Below, piece by piece: positions 1-11,193 of a stretch of DNA of 64,000 nt. Position 1 is the first letter of the stretch. Every line of letters starts with the position of its first letter. The DNA is taken from NCBI RefSeq assembly GCF_004402215.1, contig NZ_SOEZ01000011.1:1-64000 (forward strand). The letters run 5' to 3'. The position numbers and the translations under genes are program-made. This DNA comes from Cryobacterium tagatosivorans (lineage in GTDB: Bacteria > Actinomycetota > Actinomycetes > Actinomycetales > Microbacteriaceae). The notes under the pieces are model-generated. The model had not been told where the DNA came from. It searched no databases and saw only the letters and a list, made by a program, of their open reading frames with translations.

Positions 1-44
1 ATCCGAGTCCACTGGTCATCGGTCAGCAGAGCAGTACGCGACAT
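1..44 (-). mobile_element. IS5-type transposase, N-terminal fragment (cut by window edge)
   Basis: An ATG preceded by GGAGG opens a frame reading MSRTALLTDDQWTR up to the window edge. The 'LLTDDQW.RI' opening is typical of IS5-family (DUF4096-type) transposases, which start with a short helical domain before the DDE catalytic domain. Only 14 residues are visible, so the call rests on that opening motif. The gene points away from secG, so the insertion sequence would begin between here and the secG stop codon. The short inverted repeat CGAATC-AC-GATTCG at 62-75 may belong to its end. Moderate confidence. Confidence 0.5.
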
Positions 45-90
45 TCCTCCAGCCTCCCAAACGAATCACGATTCGATTAGGAGACACGCC

Positions 91-342
91 CTAGGCGCCG
101 GTGTCGAACTTGGTGATCAAACCGAGCACGACGATGCAGGAAATCCACAGCAGGCCGAGAACGAGGGTGATTCGGTTGAGGTTGCGTTCGGCAACCCCGG
201 ATGCGCCGAGGTTGGAGGTGACGCCGCCGCCGAACATGTCGGACAGGCCTCCACCTCGACCCTTGTGCAGCAAAATGAGCATGGTGAGCAGGAGGCTCGT
301 AATGCCGAGCAGTACCTGCAACACAACCTGGAGAATGTCCAC
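91..342 (-). CDS. secG: Preprotein translocase subunit SecG
   Basis: SecG is the small accessory subunit of the SecYEG protein-export channel in the cytoplasmic membrane. The 83-residue product has the expected two membrane helices (about residues 4-24 and 58-77) joined by the glycine-rich GRGGGLSDMFGGG loop that is diagnostic for the family. The GTG start is chosen because GAAAGG lies six bases upstream. It sits downstream of tpiA, the usual actinobacterial order gapA-pgk-tpiA-secG, but a 111-bp gap with a perfect TATAAT suggests its own promoter. A transposase starts just past its stop codon. Confidence 0.95.
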   Translation of the reverse strand: MDILQVVLQVLLGITSLLLTMLILLHKGRGGGLSDMFGGGVTSNLGASGVAERNLNRITLVLGLLWISCIVVLGLITKFDTGA

Positions 343-394
343 GAAAACCTTTCACAATGCGATGGGCGCGCGCGGGCCCACCAAGACACTGGCA

Positions 395-400
395 ATTATA
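395..400 (-). promoter_or_regulatory. Likely secG promoter (-10 TATAAT)
   Basis: A perfect TATAAT on the minus strand lies in the gap between tpiA and secG, about 50 bp before the secG GTG. No good -35 is visible at 17 bp, so strength is uncertain. It would let secG be expressed apart from the glycolytic operon. Confidence 0.5.
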
Positions 401-453
401 GCCTGACGGCCAAGCCCACCGGCGGTTGCCCCTCCGGACGGGCGCGTTGGCGC

Positions 454-1254
454 CTAGATTCCGACGTGTTTCTGGAACCGGACGATGCCCGAGAACTCAT
501 TGATGTCGAGGCTGGCACCGCCGACGAGCGCGCCGTCGACGTTGGGTTCGCGCATGAACCCGGCGATGTTGACGGCCTTGACCGACCCGCCGTAGAGGAT
601 GCGGGTCTTGTCGGCCACGTCCTGGCCGAGCGTCTCGTTCAGCACGACACGCAGCGCGGCGGCCACCTGCTCGGCCTGCTCGGGCGTCGCGGCCTGTCCG
701 GAGCCGATCGCCCAGACCGGCTCGTACGCCACCACGATGTCAGCGGCCCTGGTGACCCCGGCGAGGGCGGCGCGCAGCTGCGCGACCGGGACGGCGCTCG
801 GGCCGTGCAGTTCGAGGTCCGCGGCGGTCTCGCCGACGCAGATGATCGGGACCAGGTTGTGTGTGAGGGCGGCGACGACCTTGGCCGCGACCTGCTCGTC
901 GGTCTCGGCGTGCAGGGTGCGACGCTCCGAGTGGCCGATGATCACGTACTGGCACTCGAGCTGGGCGAGGAACGCACCGGAGATCTCGCCCGTGTAGGCG
1001 CCCGACTCGTGTTCGGAGAGGTCCTGCGCGCCGAAGGCGAGCGGGAGCTTGTCCGCGGCGACGAGGGTCTGCACGGACCGCAGGTCGGTGAACGGCGGGA
1101 AGACGGCCACCTCGACGGCGGTGAAGTCGTGCCGCGCGTCCTTGAGGCTCCAGGCGAGCTTCTGCACGAAGGCGATGGCCTGGAGGTGGTCCAGGTTCAT
1201 CTTCCAGTTGCCCGCAATCAGCGGGGTGCGCCGTGGGTTGATGTTCACTGCCAT
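454..1254 (-). CDS. tpiA: Triosephosphate isomerase
   Basis: This enzyme interconverts dihydroxyacetone phosphate and glyceraldehyde 3-phosphate in glycolysis. The 266-residue TIM barrel shows the conserved NWKMN substrate lysine near the N-terminus, the GHSERR stretch with the catalytic histidine, the catalytic glutamate in [12 protein letters not shown], and the phosphate-binding LYGGSV near the C-terminus. Its ATG overlaps the pgk stop region by 10 bp, so translation is probably coupled with pgk. It is the last gene of the gapA-pgk-tpiA operon. Confidence 0.98.
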   Translation of the reverse strand: MAVNINPRRTPLIAGNWKMNLDHLQAIAFVQKLAWSLKDARHDFTAVEVAVFPPFTDLRSVQTLVAADKLPLAFGAQDLSEHESGAYTGEISGAFLAQLECQYVIIGHSERRTLHAETDEQVAAKVVAALTHNLVPIICVGETAADLELHGPSAVPVAQLRAALAGVTRAADIVVAYEPVWAIGSGQAATPEQAEQVAAALRVVLNETLGQDVADKTRILYGGSVKAVNIAGFMREPNVDGALVGGASLDINEFSGIVRFQKHVGI

Positions 1255-2456
1255 CCGAGGACCTCCAGTCCAGGCAGGCGCTTACCCTCGAGGAACTCGA
1301 GGCTGGCGCCACCGCCGGTAGATATGTGACCGAATTGGTCGTCGTTGAAGCCGAGAATGCGTACGGCCGCCGCGGAGTCTCCCCCGCCGACGACGCTGAG
1401 TCCGTCGACCTCGGTGAGCGCCGCCGCGACCCTGCGCGTGCCCTCGGCGAAGGCGGCGAGCTCGAACACGCCCATGGGCCCGTTCCAGAACACCGTCTTC
1501 GACGCACGGATGATGTCGGCGAACGCCCGGGCGGAGTCAGGTCCGATGTCCAGGCCGAGGCCGGAGGCGCCGAACGGGGTGTCCTCGATCGCGTCGGCCG
1601 CGGTCACCTCGTGTTCGGCGTCCGCGCCGAACTTCGACGCGACGACGATGTCCGTGGGGAGCACGATCTTCACCCCGAGGCGCTCGGCTTCCGCGAGGTA
1701 GCCGCGGACGGTGTCCAGCTGGTCGCTCTCCAGCAGGCTGGAGCCGACCTTGTGGCCCTGGGCCGCGAGGAAGGTGAACACCATCCCGCCGCCGATGAGC
1801 AGCGAGGTGACCCGGGGCAGCAGGTGCCCGATGACGCCGAGCTTGTCGGAGACCTTCGAACCGCCGAGGACCACCGTGTACGGCGCCTCGGGCTTCTCGG
1901 TCAGGCGGTCGAGCACGTCGAGCTCGGTCGCGATCAGCAGGCCGGCCGCGCTCGGCAGGAGTGTCGCCAGTTCGAAGACGCTGGCCTGCTTGCGGTGGAC
2001 GACGCCGAAGCCGTCCGACACGAGCACGTCGCCCAGTGCCGCGAGCCGGGCGGCGAAGGCCGCCCGCTCGGTGTCGGCCTTGCTGGTCTCCCCGGCGTTG
2101 AAACGCAGGTTCTCGAGCACGACGACGCCGCCGTCGGTGAGCCGGGCGACGGCATCCGCGGCCGAGTCGCCGACGGTGTCGGTGGCGAAGGCGACGTCGG
2201 CTCCGAGCAGCTCGCCCAGGCGGGCGGCGACCGGGGCCAGGCTGTACTTCGCGTCGGGCGCCCCGTCGGGGCGGCCGAGGTGGGACACGACGACGACCCG
2301 GGCGCCCTGGCCGATGAGGGCCTGGAGCGTGGGCAGGGATGCGCTGATCCGGCCGTCGTCGGTGATCCGTCCGCCGTCGAGCGGGACGTTCAGGTCACAG
2401 CGGACGATGACGCGTTTGCCCCGGAGCGAACCCAGGGACTCGATGGTGCGCAGCAA
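1245..2456 (-). CDS. pgk: Phosphoglycerate kinase
   Basis: Pgk transfers the acyl phosphate of 1,3-bisphosphoglycerate to ADP, the first ATP-yielding step of lower glycolysis. The protein has the N-terminal RCDLNVPL substrate site, SHLGRPDG, the [12 protein letters not shown] hinge region and the C-terminal nucleotide site with GGGDSAAA and [13 protein letters not shown]. The frame stays open far upstream through gapA; I chose the TTG at 2456, 14 bp after the gapA stop, because it gives 403 residues, the family norm, and a GGGG stretch precedes it. The exact start codon is the weak point. Confidence 0.95.
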   Translation of the reverse strand: MLRTIESLGSLRGKRVIVRCDLNVPLDGGRITDDGRISASLPTLQALIGQGARVVVVSHLGRPDGAPDAKYSLAPVAARLGELLGADVAFATDTVGDSAADAVARLTDGGVVVLENLRFNAGETSKADTERAAFAARLAALGDVLVSDGFGVVHRKQASVFELATLLPSAAGLLIATELDVLDRLTEKPEAPYTVVLGGSKVSDKLGVIGHLLPRVTSLLIGGGMVFTFLAAQGHKVGSSLLESDQLDTVRGYLAEAERLGVKIVLPTDIVVASKFGADAEHEVTAADAIEDTPFGASGLGLDIGPDSARAFADIIRASKTVFWNGPMGVFELAAFAEGTRRVAAALTEVDGLSVVGGGDSAAAVRILGFNDDQFGHISTGGGASLEFLEGKRLPGLEVLGWQ

Positions 2457-2470
2457 ACCGCGGCCCCCGG

Positions 2471-3490
<1,020 letters not shown>

Positions 3491-3572
3491 TTACTCAAGG
3501 CGCCGACGGCGCAGTTGGGGGTAATCAAAGGTACGGACGGCGCTGTCCCGTCAAGGCTGGGGAACCACGACG

Positions 3573-4199
3573 CTATGACAGTAGCAGCAGGCCGTTGGTC
3601 TTCTCACGGGCGGTTACGAAGCGCGTCTGCACGTTCGACCAGTCGACGATGTTCCAGAACGCCTTGACGTAGTCCGCACGAACGTTGTGGTAGTCGAGGT
3701 AGTAGGCGTGCTCCCAGACGTCGAGCATGAGCACGGGAACCGTGCCGGCCGCGAAGTTGGCCTGCTGGTCGAAGAACTGCTGGATGATCAGGCGCGCTCC
3801 GATGGAGTCCCAGGCCAGGACGGCCCAGCCGGAGCCCTGCACGCCCAGGGCGGTCGCGGCGAAGTGGGCCTGGAACTTGTCGAACGAGCCGAAGTTGTCG
3901 TCGATCGCCGCGGCGAGTTCGCCGGTGGGCTTGTCGCCACCGTCCGGGGACATGTTGGTCCAGAAGATGGAGTGGTTGACGTGGCCGCCGAGGTTGAAGG
4001 CGAGGTCCTTCTGGAGCTTGTTGACGTTGGCGAGGTTGCCGGCGTCCCGGGCTTCGGCCAGCTGCGCCAGGGCGGTGTTCGCGCCGGTCACATAGGCCTG
4101 ATGGTGCTTGCCGTGGTGGAGTTCCATGATGGTGCCGCTGATGCTGGGCGCGAGGGCCGAGTAGTCGTAGGGCAGGTCAGGCAGGGTGTATTCAGCCAT
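3573..4199 (-). CDS. sodA: Superoxide dismutase, Mn/Fe family
   Basis: This cytosolic enzyme disproportionates superoxide to hydrogen peroxide and oxygen. The 208-residue product begins [18 protein letters not shown] and has the metal-binding histidines of the family in [11 protein letters not shown] and HVNHSIFW, and the aspartate and histidine in [13 protein letters not shown]. An AGGAG about eight bases upstream fixes the ATG start; a longer upstream reading frame is ignored. Metal choice (Mn or Fe) cannot be read safely from sequence. It sits alone between whiA and gapA, with no overlap to either. Confidence 0.96.
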   Translation of the reverse strand: MAEYTLPDLPYDYSALAPSISGTIMELHHGKHHQAYVTGANTALAQLAEARDAGNLANVNKLQKDLAFNLGGHVNHSIFWTNMSPDGGDKPTGELAAAIDDNFGSFDKFQAHFAATALGVQGSGWAVLAWDSIGARLIIQQFFDQQANFAAGTVPVLMLDVWEHAYYLDYHNVRADYVKAFWNIVDWSNVQTRFVTAREKTNGLLLLS

Positions 4200-4313
4200 T
4201 TCAGTTCTCCTCTGGGTGTAGCCGGATGAGTAGCCGGTGCGGAGATTCCGCTGCCGGCGGTGGGCGACCATGACAGTCTAGTCAGGCGTGCGGGTGCCGC
4301 TCGCGATGTGTCA

Positions 4314-5294
4314 TCACACGTCGTCGAGGTCCGGCGGAAGGTTGGCGTCGGTGCCCGGAATGCCAAGGTCAACGGCCTTTTTGTCGGCCATGGCGAGCAG
4401 ACGGCGGATGCGCCCGGCGACGGCATCCTTGGTCATCGGCGGGTCGGCGTGGTGGCCGAGCTCGTCCAGGCTGGAATCCCGGAAGCTCAGGCGCAGCTCG
4501 CCGGCGTAGCGCAGGTGTTTGGGGATGTCGTCGCCGAGGATCTCCATCGCCCGGTCGACCCGGGCGCAGGCGGCAACGGCGGCCTGCGCGGACCGGCGCA
4601 GGTTCGCGTCGTCGAAGTTGACCAGGCGGTTGGCGGTGGCCCTGACCTCCCGGCGCTGGCGGAGTTCCTCCCAGTTGAGCACGGTGTCCTGGGCGCCCAT
4701 GTGCACGAGCATGGCGCCGATCGCGTCACCGTCGCGGATGACGACCCGGTGCACGCCGCGCACCTCGCGGGCCTTGGCGACGATTCCGAGGCGCCCGGCG
4801 GCGCCTACGAGCGCCATGGCCGCCTCGTTGCCTGGGCAGGTTACCTCGAGGGCCGCCGACCGGCCGGGATCGGTGAGCGAGCCGTTCGCGAGGAACGCTC
4901 CGCGCCAGACGGCGGCGACCTCTTCCTTGGAACCCGTGGTGAGACGGTTCGGGAGGCCGCGGATCGGCCGGCGGCGGGCATCCAGCAAGCCGGTCTGCCT
5001 GGCCAGGGTCTCGCCGCCTTCGACCACGCGGACGAGGTAGTGGTTGGTGCGGCGCAGGCCGGATGCCGGCACGACCGACACCTCGCTGCGCACGCCGTAC
5101 AACTCGGCGAGATCCTTGCGCACCCGACGCGCCAGCAGCGCGGTGTCGAGTTCGGATTCGACGGCGATCCGCCCGGAAATCATGTGTAGTCCCCCGGAGA
5201 ACCGGAGGATTGTCGCTAACTCGGCCGCGCGCACGGTGGTCTTGGAGACCTCGATGCGAGCAAGTTCGTCTTTAACGTCGGCGGTGAGTGCCAA
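4314..5294 (-). CDS. whiA: Sporulation/cell-division regulator WhiA
   Basis: WhiA is a DNA-binding protein made of an N-terminal domain derived from LAGLIDADG homing endonucleases and a C-terminal helix-turn-helix domain. In Streptomyces it works with WhiB to switch on division genes; it is kept in non-sporulating actinobacteria. Here 326 residues begin [14 protein letters not shown] from a TTG, and the C-terminal part shows the [33 protein letters not shown] helix region. It lies downstream of rapZ and uvrC, the usual neighbourhood, but the yvcK/cuvA gene that often sits between rapZ and whiA is not present. Confidence 0.95.
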   Translation of the reverse strand: MALTADVKDELARIEVSKTTVRAAELATILRFSGGLHMISGRIAVESELDTALLARRVRKDLAELYGVRSEVSVVPASGLRRTNHYLVRVVEGGETLARQTGLLDARRRPIRGLPNRLTTGSKEEVAAVWRGAFLANGSLTDPGRSAALEVTCPGNEAAMALVGAAGRLGIVAKAREVRGVHRVVIRDGDAIGAMLVHMGAQDTVLNWEELRQRREVRATANRLVNFDDANLRRSAQAAVAACARVDRAMEILGDDIPKHLRYAGELRLSFRDSSLDELGHHADPPMTKDAVAGRIRRLLAMADKKAVDLGIPGTDANLPPDLDDV

Positions 5295-5348
5295 TCGTAT
5301 TTTCCATTCTGTTGTCCGGGCCAGGGTCTTTCGAACCGAAGGCCGTGG

Positions 5349-6224
5349 TTATTCTCGACCCAGGTCGCGGTGCTTGACGCTGACCGCGACGCCTGGGAAT
5401 CCTTGGATGAGAGAGGCGAGTTCCTTGGCCATGGCCACGGAGCGGTGTTTGCCGCCCGTGCAGCCGATGGCGATCGTCGCATGCCTCTTGTTCTCGCGCT
5501 GGTAGCCGGCGAAGACCGGCTCGAGGGCGGCCGAGTAGTGGGCGATGAAGTCGCGCGCGCCGGGCTGGGAGAGCACGAAGTCGCTGACCTGCGGGTCCTG
5601 GCCGGTGAAGGCACGCAGCTCGGGGATCCAGAACGGGTTGGGCAGGAAGCGCGCGTCGGCGATCATGTCCACGTCGGTCGGCACGCCGTACTTGAAGCCG
5701 AAGCTGAGGATGGTCACCTGCAGCCCGGCGGCGTCTTCGGCGGCGAAGCGCTCGGTGATGGTGGTGGCCAGCTGGTGAATGTTCAAATCGGACGTGTCGA
5801 TGACGATGTCGCAGACCTCGCGGACGGCGGCCAGCCGGGTTCGTTCGGCCGTGATCCCGTCGAGCAGGGTCCCGTCGCCCTGCAGCGGATGCGGGCGGCG
5901 GACGGACTCGAAGCGGCGCACGAGCACGTCGTCCCGCGCCTCGAGGAAGATGACCCGCACCTGGGTGCCGCTGCGCAGCGACTGCACGATCTCCTGGAAG
6001 TCGCTGAAGAACTCGCGGCCTCGGATGTCCACCACGGCCGCGATCTTCGGCAGGGTGCTTCCGGCCCGTTCGACCAGATCGACCAGGGGCCGGAGCATCT
6101 GCGGGGGCAGGTTGTCGACGACGTACCAGTCGAGGTCCTCGAGGGCGTTGGCCACCGTCGACCGACCAGCTCCGGACATTCCCGTGACGATCAGCACTTC
6201 CTGCTTCTCGATCTCCGCTGTCAT
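5349..6224 (-). CDS. rapZ: RapZ-family nucleotide-binding protein
   Basis: A P-loop ATP/GTP-binding protein of the RapZ (YvcJ) family. In E. coli RapZ is an RNA adaptor controlling GlmZ decay; the role in actinobacteria is not settled. The 291-residue product has Walker A GMSGAGRST near residue 15, the VVDNLPPQM segment, and the conserved C-terminal IAIGCTGGKHRSVAMA that corresponds to the RNA- and ligand-binding domain. It lies between uvrC and whiA on the same strand. A weak AAGG precedes the ATG. Confidence 0.93.
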   Translation of the reverse strand: MTAEIEKQEVLIVTGMSGAGRSTVANALEDLDWYVVDNLPPQMLRPLVDLVERAGSTLPKIAAVVDIRGREFFSDFQEIVQSLRSGTQVRVIFLEARDDVLVRRFESVRRPHPLQGDGTLLDGITAERTRLAAVREVCDIVIDTSDLNIHQLATTITERFAAEDAAGLQVTILSFGFKYGVPTDVDMIADARFLPNPFWIPELRAFTGQDPQVSDFVLSQPGARDFIAHYSAALEPVFAGYQRENKRHATIAIGCTGGKHRSVAMAKELASLIQGFPGVAVSVKHRDLGRE

Positions 6225-6286
6225 TCTGGGCTGCGCCTTTGGTCGTGGTGGGCTGGTTTGTCCAGCCTACCTACCGGCGCGGGCGT

Positions 6287-8194
6287 TCAGGCGCGTAAAT
6301 GCTGATGAATCGCGCCCGCGAGGGTCGGGCCGATGCCCCGCACGTCGGCAATCGCCTCCTCGGGGGCTTCCTTCAGCCGGGCCACCGAGCCGAAGTGCGC
6401 CAGCAGCACCTTGACCCGGGCCGGGCCCAGACCGGGGATCTCGGCGAGCACCGTCGAGATGTCGCGTTTGCGCCTGGATCGCTGGTGGGCGATGGCGAAA
6501 CGGTGCGCCTCGTCCCTGATGCGCTGGATCAGGAACAGGGCGTCGCTGTTTCGCGGCAGGATCACCGGGTACTCCGAGTCCGGCAGCCAGATTTCCTCCA
6601 GCCGTTTGGCGATGCCGCAGAGCTGGATGCCCGTGATCCCCGCGTCGGCCAGCGCCCGGGCGGCCGCGGACACCTGGGGCTGGCCGCCGTCGACGATCAG
6701 GAGGTTGGGCCGGTACCGGAACTTCTTCCGTTTCTGCTCGGCGGACTCGGCCAGGACGGGGTCGGCCAGGGCGAGGTCAGCCAGGGCGAGGTCAGCCCCG
6801 GCCTGGTCGTCAGCGGGCACCAGGTAGGCCAGCCGCCGGGACAGCGTGCGGTAGATGGAGTCGGTGTCGTCGGTCGACTCGGGGATGGTGAACCGGCGGT
6901 ACTCGTCCTTGCGCGGCAGGCCGTCCTCGAAGACCACCATCGAGGCCACGATGTTCGTGCCGCTCAGGTGCGACACGTCGTAGCACTCCATCCGGAGTGG
7001 CGCCTCCGCCATTCCGAGGGCTTCCTGGATGTCTTCCAGCGCCTTGGACCGAGCCACGAAGTCGGAGCTCCGCCTGGTCTTGTAGAGCATCAGGGCGTGC
7101 CGGGCGTTCTGCGCCGCCGTGGCCAGCAGCGCGGCCTTCTCCCCGCGCTGGGCGGCCACGATCCGCACCTTGCGCCGCGCCAGCCCCGCCAGCAGCGTCT
7201 CCAGCGCCTCGGCGTCGTCCGGGAGCTGCGGCACGACGATCTCCCGCGGCGGGGGGCTGTCGGCGCTGTAGGCGGTCTGCATGATCGAGTCGATCAGTTC
7301 CCCGGTGGTCACGTCGAGTTCCTTGTCGACCATCCAGCCGCGCACACCGCGGATCCGGCCGCCGCGCACGATGAACAGTTGCACCGCGGCCGCCAGCTCG
7401 TCTTCGTCGATGCCGAAGAGATCGATGTCGACGCTGTCCCGCAGCACGACGGCGCTCTTTTCGAGCACGGCATTGAGCGCCATCACCTGGTCGCGCCGCT
7501 TGGCGGCCAGTTCGTAGTCCTGGGCGGCCGCGGCGACCTTCATTTCGGCCGTCAGCTTGTTGATCAGCTTCTTGTCCTGGCTGCCCATGAAGCTGACGAA
7601 CTCGTCGACCCTGGCGCGGTGTTCCTCGATGCTCACCGTGCCGGAACACGGACCGAAACAGCGGCCGATCTGGCCGGCGAAACACGGCTTGCCCGACTGC
7701 ATGGCCCGCTTGTAGTTGGCGTTGTTGCAGGTGCGGATCGGGAACGCCTTGAGCATCAGCTCGATCGTCTCGTACACCGCCCACACCTTGGGGTACGGCC
7801 CGAAATAGCGGGCGCCGCGGATGCCGGTGGTCCGGGTGACCAGCGCGCGCGGCGCCTCGTCGGCGAGCGTCACGGCCAGGTAGGGGTAGGACTTGTCGTC
7901 CTTGAACTGCACGTTGAAGGGCGGGTCGAACTCGTTGATCCAGGTCCACTCGAGCTGAAGGGCCTCCACCTCGGTGCCGACGACGGTCCATTCGACGCTG
8001 CTGGCGGTGGTGACCATCCGCCGGGTGCGCTCGTGCAGGCTGCTCAGCGGGGCAAAGTAGTTGCTCAGCCGGGCCCGCAGGTTCTTGGCCTTGCCGACGT
8101 AGAGGACGCGCCCCGCGGCATCCCGGAACCGGTACACACCGGGGCTGGTGGGGATCTCACCCGTTTTCGGGCGGTAGCTCAGCGCGTCAGACAT
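6287..8194 (-). CDS. uvrC: Excinuclease ABC subunit C
   Basis: UvrC makes the dual incisions in nucleotide excision repair after UvrA and UvrB locate damage. The protein (635 residues) has the N-terminal GIY-YIG nuclease ([24 protein letters not shown]), a UVR helix pair that binds UvrB near residues 205-240, the RNase H-like second nuclease ([23 protein letters not shown]) and C-terminal helix-hairpin-helix motifs ([13 protein letters not shown]). An alanine/leucine-rich insertion of tandem pentapeptides lies in the nuclease domain around residues 463-483. It follows uvrA by 34 bp and has GGAG upstream, so it is probably co-transcribed with uvrA. Confidence 0.97.
   Translation of the reverse strand: MSDALSYRPKTGEIPTSPGVYRFRDAAGRVLYVGKAKNLRARLSNYFAPLSSLHERTRRMVTTASSVEWTVVGTEVEALQLEWTWINEFDPPFNVQFKDDKSYPYLAVTLADEAPRALVTRTTGIRGARYFGPYPKVWAVYETIELMLKAFPIRTCNNANYKRAMQSGKPCFAGQIGRCFGPCSGTVSIEEHRARVDEFVSFMGSQDKKLINKLTAEMKVAAAAQDYELAAKRRDQVMALNAVLEKSAVVLRDSVDIDLFGIDEDELAAAVQLFIVRGGRIRGVRGWMVDKELDVTTGELIDSIMQTAYSADSPPPREIVVPQLPDDAEALETLLAGLARRKVRIVAAQRGEKAALLATAAQNARHALMLYKTRRSSDFVARSKALEDIQEALGMAEAPLRMECYDVSHLSGTNIVASMVVFEDGLPRKDEYRRFTIPESTDDTDSIYRTLSRRLAYLVPADDQAGADLALADLALADPVLAESAEQKRKKFRYRPNLLIVDGGQPQVSAAARALADAGITGIQLCGIAKRLEEIWLPDSEYPVILPRNSDALFLIQRIRDEAHRFAIAHQRSRRKRDISTVLAEIPGLGPARVKVLLAHFGSVARLKEAPEEAIADVRGIGPTLAGAIHQHLRA
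6746..6805. repeat. 15-bp tandem repeat inside uvrC
   Basis: About four units with consensus GTCRGCCAGGGCGAG, the middle two nearly identical. On the coding strand they add the pentapeptides [10 protein letters not shown] and DPVLA. The in-frame unit length suggests copy number can change by slippage without breaking uvrC. Confidence 0.8.
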
Positions 8195-8228
8195 CGGCTC
8201 TCCTGGCGGCGGTCATCGCGGTCGTCAG

Positions 8229-11096
8229 TCATCGAGCGTCGAGCATCTCCTTGAGGAAGGTGCCAGTGTGGCTGCGCTTCACGGTGGCCAGGTGTTCCGG
8301 CGTGCCGCTGGCGAGCACACGGCCTCCCCCGGAGCCGCCCTCCGGGCCTAGGTCGATCACCCAGTCGGCCGATTTGATGACGTCGAGGTTGTGTTCGATC
8401 ACGACGACGGTGTTGCCCTTGTCGACGAGGCTGTTCAGCACGAGCAGAAGCTTCCGGACGTCCTCGAAGTGCAGTCCCGTCGTCGGTTCGTCGAGGACGT
8501 AGACGCTGCGCCCGTTCGACCGGCGCTGCAGTTCGGTCGCGAGTTTGACCCGCTGCGCCTCGCCGCCGGACAGGGTCGTCGCGCTCTGGCCGAGGCGCAC
8601 ATAACCCAGTCCCACTTCGACGAGCGTCTTGAGGAAGCGGTGGATCGCCGAGATGGGTTCGAAGAACTCGGCGGCGTCGCTGATGGGCATGTCGAGCACC
8701 TCGGCGATGTTCTTGCCCTTGTAGTGCACGGTGAGCGTGTCGCGGTTGTACCGCGCTCCCCCGCACACCTCGCAGGCGACGTAGACGTCGGGCAGGAAGT
8801 TCATCTCGATCTTGATCGTGCCGTCGCCGGAGCAGGCCTCGCAGCGTCCGCCCTTGACGTTGAAGCTGAACCGGCCGGGCAGGTAGCCGCGCGCCTTGGC
8901 CTCCATCGTCTCGGAGAAGAGCGTGCGGATCTTGTCGAAGACGCCGGTGTAGGTGGCCGGGTTGGACCGCGGTGTGCGACCGATCGGCGCCTGGTCGACG
9001 TGGATGACCTTGTCCAGGTGGTCCAGGCCGGTCACCCGGGTGTGCTTGCCCGGGAGTTTGCGGGCGCCGTTGAGCTTGTTGGCGAGCACGCGGTAGAGGA
9101 TGTCGTTGACCAGCGAGGACTTGCCGGAACCGCTCACGCCGGTCACCGCGGTGAACGTGCCGAGCGGGAAGCTCGCGGTCACCTTGCGCAGGTTGTTCGC
9201 CTCGGCGCCGGTGACGACGATCTGGCGCTCTGGGTCGATTTCGCGCCGCGTGGTCGGCGTCGGGATCGACTTTCGGCCGGCGAGGTAGTCCCCGGTGAGG
9301 GACTTCTTGTTGGCGAGCAGGGCCTCGTAGGAGCCGGAGTGCACGACGTGTCCGCCGTTGACGCCGGCGCCGGGGCCGATGTCGACGATCCAGTCGGCGG
9401 TGCGGATGGTGTCCTCGTCGTGCTCGACGACGATCAGGGTGTTCCCGAGGTCACGGAGCGCGACGAGGGTTTCGATCAGGCGGCGGTTGTCCCGCTGGTG
9501 CAGGCCGATGCTGGGCTCGTCGAGCACGTAGAGCACCCCAGTCAGGCCGGAACCGATCTGGGTGGCCAGGCGGATGCGCTGGGCCTCGCCGCCGGACAGG
9601 GTCGCCGCGGCGCGGGCCAGGTTGAGGTAGTTGAGGCCCACCCGGATGAGGAAGTCGAGGCGCACCTTGATCTCGCGCAGCACCTGGGCGGCGATGGTCT
9701 GTTCCCGCTCGGTCAGTTCGAGCTTGTTCATGAACGCGCGGGCGTCGGTCAGGCTGAGCTCGCAGACATCCGCGATGCTCGCCTCGTGCACCTTCACCGC
9801 GAGCACCTCGGGCTTCAGCCGGGTGCCGTCGCAGACCGGGCAGGGCACTTCGCGCAGGTATTCGCCCCAGCGCTGGCGCTGGGTGTCGGTCTCAGCCTGG
9901 AGGTACTGGCGTTCGATGTACGGGACGACCCCTTCGAAGCCGGAGGTGTAGCTCATCTCGCGGCCGTAGCGGTTCTTCCACTTCACCCGCACCTCGAAGT
10001 TGTCGCCGCGGAGCACCGCGTTCTGCACCTCGCCGCTGAGGTCGCCCCAGGGGGTGTCGAGGGAGAAGTCGAGGTCCCGGGCGAGCCCGGCGAGGAGCTT
10101 CTCGTAGTACTGGAACAGACCCTTGCCCTGGGTGGTCCACGGCAGCACGACGCCTTCGGCGATGCTGAGCTCGGGGTCGCCGAGGAGCAGGTCGGCGTCC
10201 ACGGACATCCGGGTGCCGAGCCCGGAGCACTCCGGACAGGCGCCGAAGGGGGCGTTGAACGAGAACGTGCGTGGTTCGATCTCGGTCAGCTGCACCGGGT
10301 GGTTGTTGGGGCAGGAGAGCTTTTCGGAGAAGCTCCGCCAGGCGGCCTCTCCCTCGAGGTCGATGTAGTTGATCTGCACGAGGCCGGAGGTGAGCTTGAG
10401 CGCGGTCTCCAGCGAGTCGGTCAGGCGGCTGAGCAGCTCCGGGCCGGCGACGAGCCGGTCGACAACGACGGAGATGTCGTGCTTGAGCTGCTTCTTCAGG
10501 GTGGGCGGCTCGTTGAGCTGGATCTGGACGCCGTCGACGATCGCGCGCGAGTAACCGCCGGCCGCGAGTTCCTTGAACAGGTCGACGAACTCGCCCTTCT
10601 TCTGGGAGACGACCGGGCTGAGCACCTGGTACCGGGTGCCGGCCTCCAGCTCCATCAGCTGGTCGGCGATCTGCTGCACGGTCTGCGACTGGATGACCTC
10701 GCCGCAGACGGCGCAGTGCGGCACGCCGATGCGAGCCCAGAGCAGACGCATGTAGTCGTAGACCTCGGTGATCGTGCCCACCGTGGACCGCGGGTTGCGG
10801 TTGGTGGACTTCTGGTCGATCGAGACGGCCGGGCTCAGACCCTCGATGAAGTCGACGTCGGGCCGGTCGACCTGGCCCAGGAACTGCCGGGCGTAGGCGG
10901 AGAGCGACTCGACGTACCGCCGCTGGCCCTCGGCGAAGATCGTGTCGAAGGCGAGCGAGGACTTGCCCGACCCGGACAGTCCGGTGAAGACCACCAGCGA
11001 GTCCCTCGGGATCTCAAGGTCTACATTGTGGAGGTTGTGAACGCGCGCACCGCGGACGCTCAGTACGGGCCCGGACTCTACCTTGGTAATTGACAC
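8229..11096 (-). CDS. uvrA: Excinuclease ABC subunit A
   Basis: UvrA is the dimeric ABC-type ATPase that finds DNA lesions and loads UvrB. The 955-residue product has two ATPase modules, with Walker [15 protein letters not shown] near the N-terminus and [13 protein letters not shown] in the second half, two ABC signature motifs ([10 protein letters not shown] and [10 protein letters not shown]) and zinc-binding cysteine pairs (CAVCGE, CPECSG, CEACSG, CEVCGG). The GTG start has no ribosome binding site; a -10 hexamer ends exactly six bases before it, so the mRNA is probably leaderless. See the promoter entry for damage control. Confidence 0.98.
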   Translation of the reverse strand: MSITKVESGPVLSVRGARVHNLHNVDLEIPRDSLVVFTGLSGSGKSSLAFDTIFAEGQRRYVESLSAYARQFLGQVDRPDVDFIEGLSPAVSIDQKSTNRNPRSTVGTITEVYDYMRLLWARIGVPHCAVCGEVIQSQTVQQIADQLMELEAGTRYQVLSPVVSQKKGEFVDLFKELAAGGYSRAIVDGVQIQLNEPPTLKKQLKHDISVVVDRLVAGPELLSRLTDSLETALKLTSGLVQINYIDLEGEAAWRSFSEKLSCPNNHPVQLTEIEPRTFSFNAPFGACPECSGLGTRMSVDADLLLGDPELSIAEGVVLPWTTQGKGLFQYYEKLLAGLARDLDFSLDTPWGDLSGEVQNAVLRGDNFEVRVKWKNRYGREMSYTSGFEGVVPYIERQYLQAETDTQRQRWGEYLREVPCPVCDGTRLKPEVLAVKVHEASIADVCELSLTDARAFMNKLELTEREQTIAAQVLREIKVRLDFLIRVGLNYLNLARAAATLSGGEAQRIRLATQIGSGLTGVLYVLDEPSIGLHQRDNRRLIETLVALRDLGNTLIVVEHDEDTIRTADWIVDIGPGAGVNGGHVVHSGSYEALLANKKSLTGDYLAGRKSIPTPTTRREIDPERQIVVTGAEANNLRKVTASFPLGTFTAVTGVSGSGKSSLVNDILYRVLANKLNGARKLPGKHTRVTGLDHLDKVIHVDQAPIGRTPRSNPATYTGVFDKIRTLFSETMEAKARGYLPGRFSFNVKGGRCEACSGDGTIKIEMNFLPDVYVACEVCGGARYNRDTLTVHYKGKNIAEVLDMPISDAAEFFEPISAIHRFLKTLVEVGLGYVRLGQSATTLSGGEAQRVKLATELQRRSNGRSVYVLDEPTTGLHFEDVRKLLLVLNSLVDKGNTVVVIEHNLDVIKSADWVIDLGPEGGSGGGRVLASGTPEHLATVKRSHTGTFLKEMLDAR

Positions 11097-11102
11097 CCAT
11101 TG

Positions 11103-11124
11103 AGTCTATTCAGTGCCGCTGACA
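11103..11124 (-). promoter_or_regulatory. uvrA promoter with PafBC-type damage motif (leaderless)
   Basis: Read on the minus strand: TGTCAGCG, eight bases, then TAGACT, then six bases, then the uvrA GTG. This fits the RecA-independent damage promoter consensus TTGTCRGTG-N8-TAnnnT known from mycobacteria, where PafBC activates it. The spacing is exact. The same layout precedes uvrB. PafBC itself is outside this window, so its role is inferred. Confidence 0.7.
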
Positions 11125-11157
11125 GCTCGGTGACACCCGGTGCCGCCGGGTGCCGCC

Positions 11158-11193
11158 CGGTTCGGTCCAGGTGCCCGGTTCAGTCCAGGTGCC
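11158..11193. repeat. 18-bp tandem duplication across the uvrB stop codon
   Basis: Two 18-bp units starting CGGTTC and ending AGGTGCC lie head to tail, differing by one base. The uvrB stop codon TGA lies in the right-hand unit; the left-hand unit has CGA there instead. The duplicate therefore encodes a second copy of the GHLD tail after the stop. Confidence 0.75.

Noticed and set aside
8391..11093. Very long plus-strand open frames opposite uvrA, gltB, carB, polA and others
   Set aside because: They mirror true genes codon for codon, have low-complexity composition rich in Gly, Asp, Val and Arg, and no ribosome binding sites. High GC makes such antisense frames common.
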